From UBA4951 sp963652335 (GTDB taxonomy: Bacteria > Bacillota_I > Bacilli_A > RFN20 > CAG-826), in NCBI GenBank assembly GCA_963652335.1, contig CAVJSS010000026.1, forward strand, positions 1-5,706: a stretch of DNA of 5,706 bases, given 5' to 3'. The position numbers and the translations under genes are program-made. Each line of letters starts with the position of its first letter. Positions within the stretch are counted from its first letter, which is position 1. Below are positions 5,581-5,706 of this stretch, in pieces. The notes under the pieces were generated by a model. The model was not told where the DNA came from. It saw nothing but the letters and a program-made list of their open reading frames with translations, and did not search any database.

Positions 5581-5706
5581 AGAATTCCAATAGAAGCAAA
5601 GAGGGATGAACGGGAAGGCAATCGCTGAGGCGAAGGTGCCGACTATGATAAATTAAAGAATTCCCAATTTTCGCCACTATAGGTCGAGTATTTTAACGAT
5701 ATCTTT
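5581..5706 (-). pseudogene. Degraded 5' part of the MFS transporter frame with two in-frame stops
   Basis: In the same frame as the transporter, residues from 5652 downward read as the family's helix 3 (FIIVGTFAS...). Above that come TAA (5655-5653) and TAG (5679-5677), with WRKLGIL between them and KDIVKILDL before. With the stops set aside, this loosely resembles the family's loop 2-3 pattern LSDRTxSKxGRRxPFIIVGT, including motif A. That suggests point decay rather than a clean truncation. The first 65 or so bases are also more AT-rich than the rest of the gene. A junction with foreign sequence or poor sequence at a contig end is an alternative. No start codon or ribosome site for the downstream frame was found here. 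Confidence 0.45.

Noticed and set aside
5653..5679. Stop codon reassignment (TAA/TAG read as sense) in the MFS gene
   Set aside because: TAA ends the regulator gene and TAG ends the phospholipase gene at normal family lengths in this window, so both are used as stops.

Overview
The window looks like part of a chromosome from an anaerobic, probably gut-dwelling Bacillota of class Bacilli (Erysipelotrichales / RF39-like). The basis is protein style (all-alpha dUTPase, MalK/MsmX-type ABC protein, SLC45-like sugar MFS), moderate GC and AGGAG-type ribosome binding sites. TGA is used as a stop at several gene ends and tryptophan is TGG, so this is not the mycoplasma code. The taxonomic placement is inferred. 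All recognisable genes are on the minus strand, so transcription runs from right to left.

Right end (about 3517-5706): a sugar-type MFS transporter reading frame whose N-terminal part is broken by two in-frame stops, followed by a cytoplasmic zinc-dependent phospholipase C-family protein. The two are joined by a one-base TGATG overlap. The unit closes with a clean intrinsic terminator whose stem contains the phospholipase stop codon.

Middle (about 1267-3500): an apparent three-gene operon of dimeric dUTPase, a compact PucR/CdaR-type regulator and a MalK/MsmX-like ABC protein. The dUTPase and regulator overlap by TGATG, and the third gene follows after 11 bases. The ABC protein is the most striking object in the window. 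It is a full-length intact reading frame that aligns with MalK/UgpC across its whole length, yet Walker A, the Q-loop Gln, the signature serine, the Walker B Asp, the catalytic Glu and the H-loop His are all replaced. This suggests a pseudo-ATPase kept for a non-transport, perhaps regulatory, role together with the regulator.

Left end (1-1204): a zone of gene decay. A LOG-family nucleotide phosphoribohydrolase gene is split by two frameshifts. Below it lies a short remnant of the C-terminal winged helix of an AAA_4/RecG-like putative regulator, and a small unassigned reading frame. At the edge is a partial hypothetical gene, possibly from a mobile element, whose predicted promoter is overlapped by a perfect 8-bp-arm palindrome that looks like an operator.

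No rRNA, tRNA, CRISPR array, complete insertion sequence or riboswitch was recognised. The plus strand holds only shadow reading frames.
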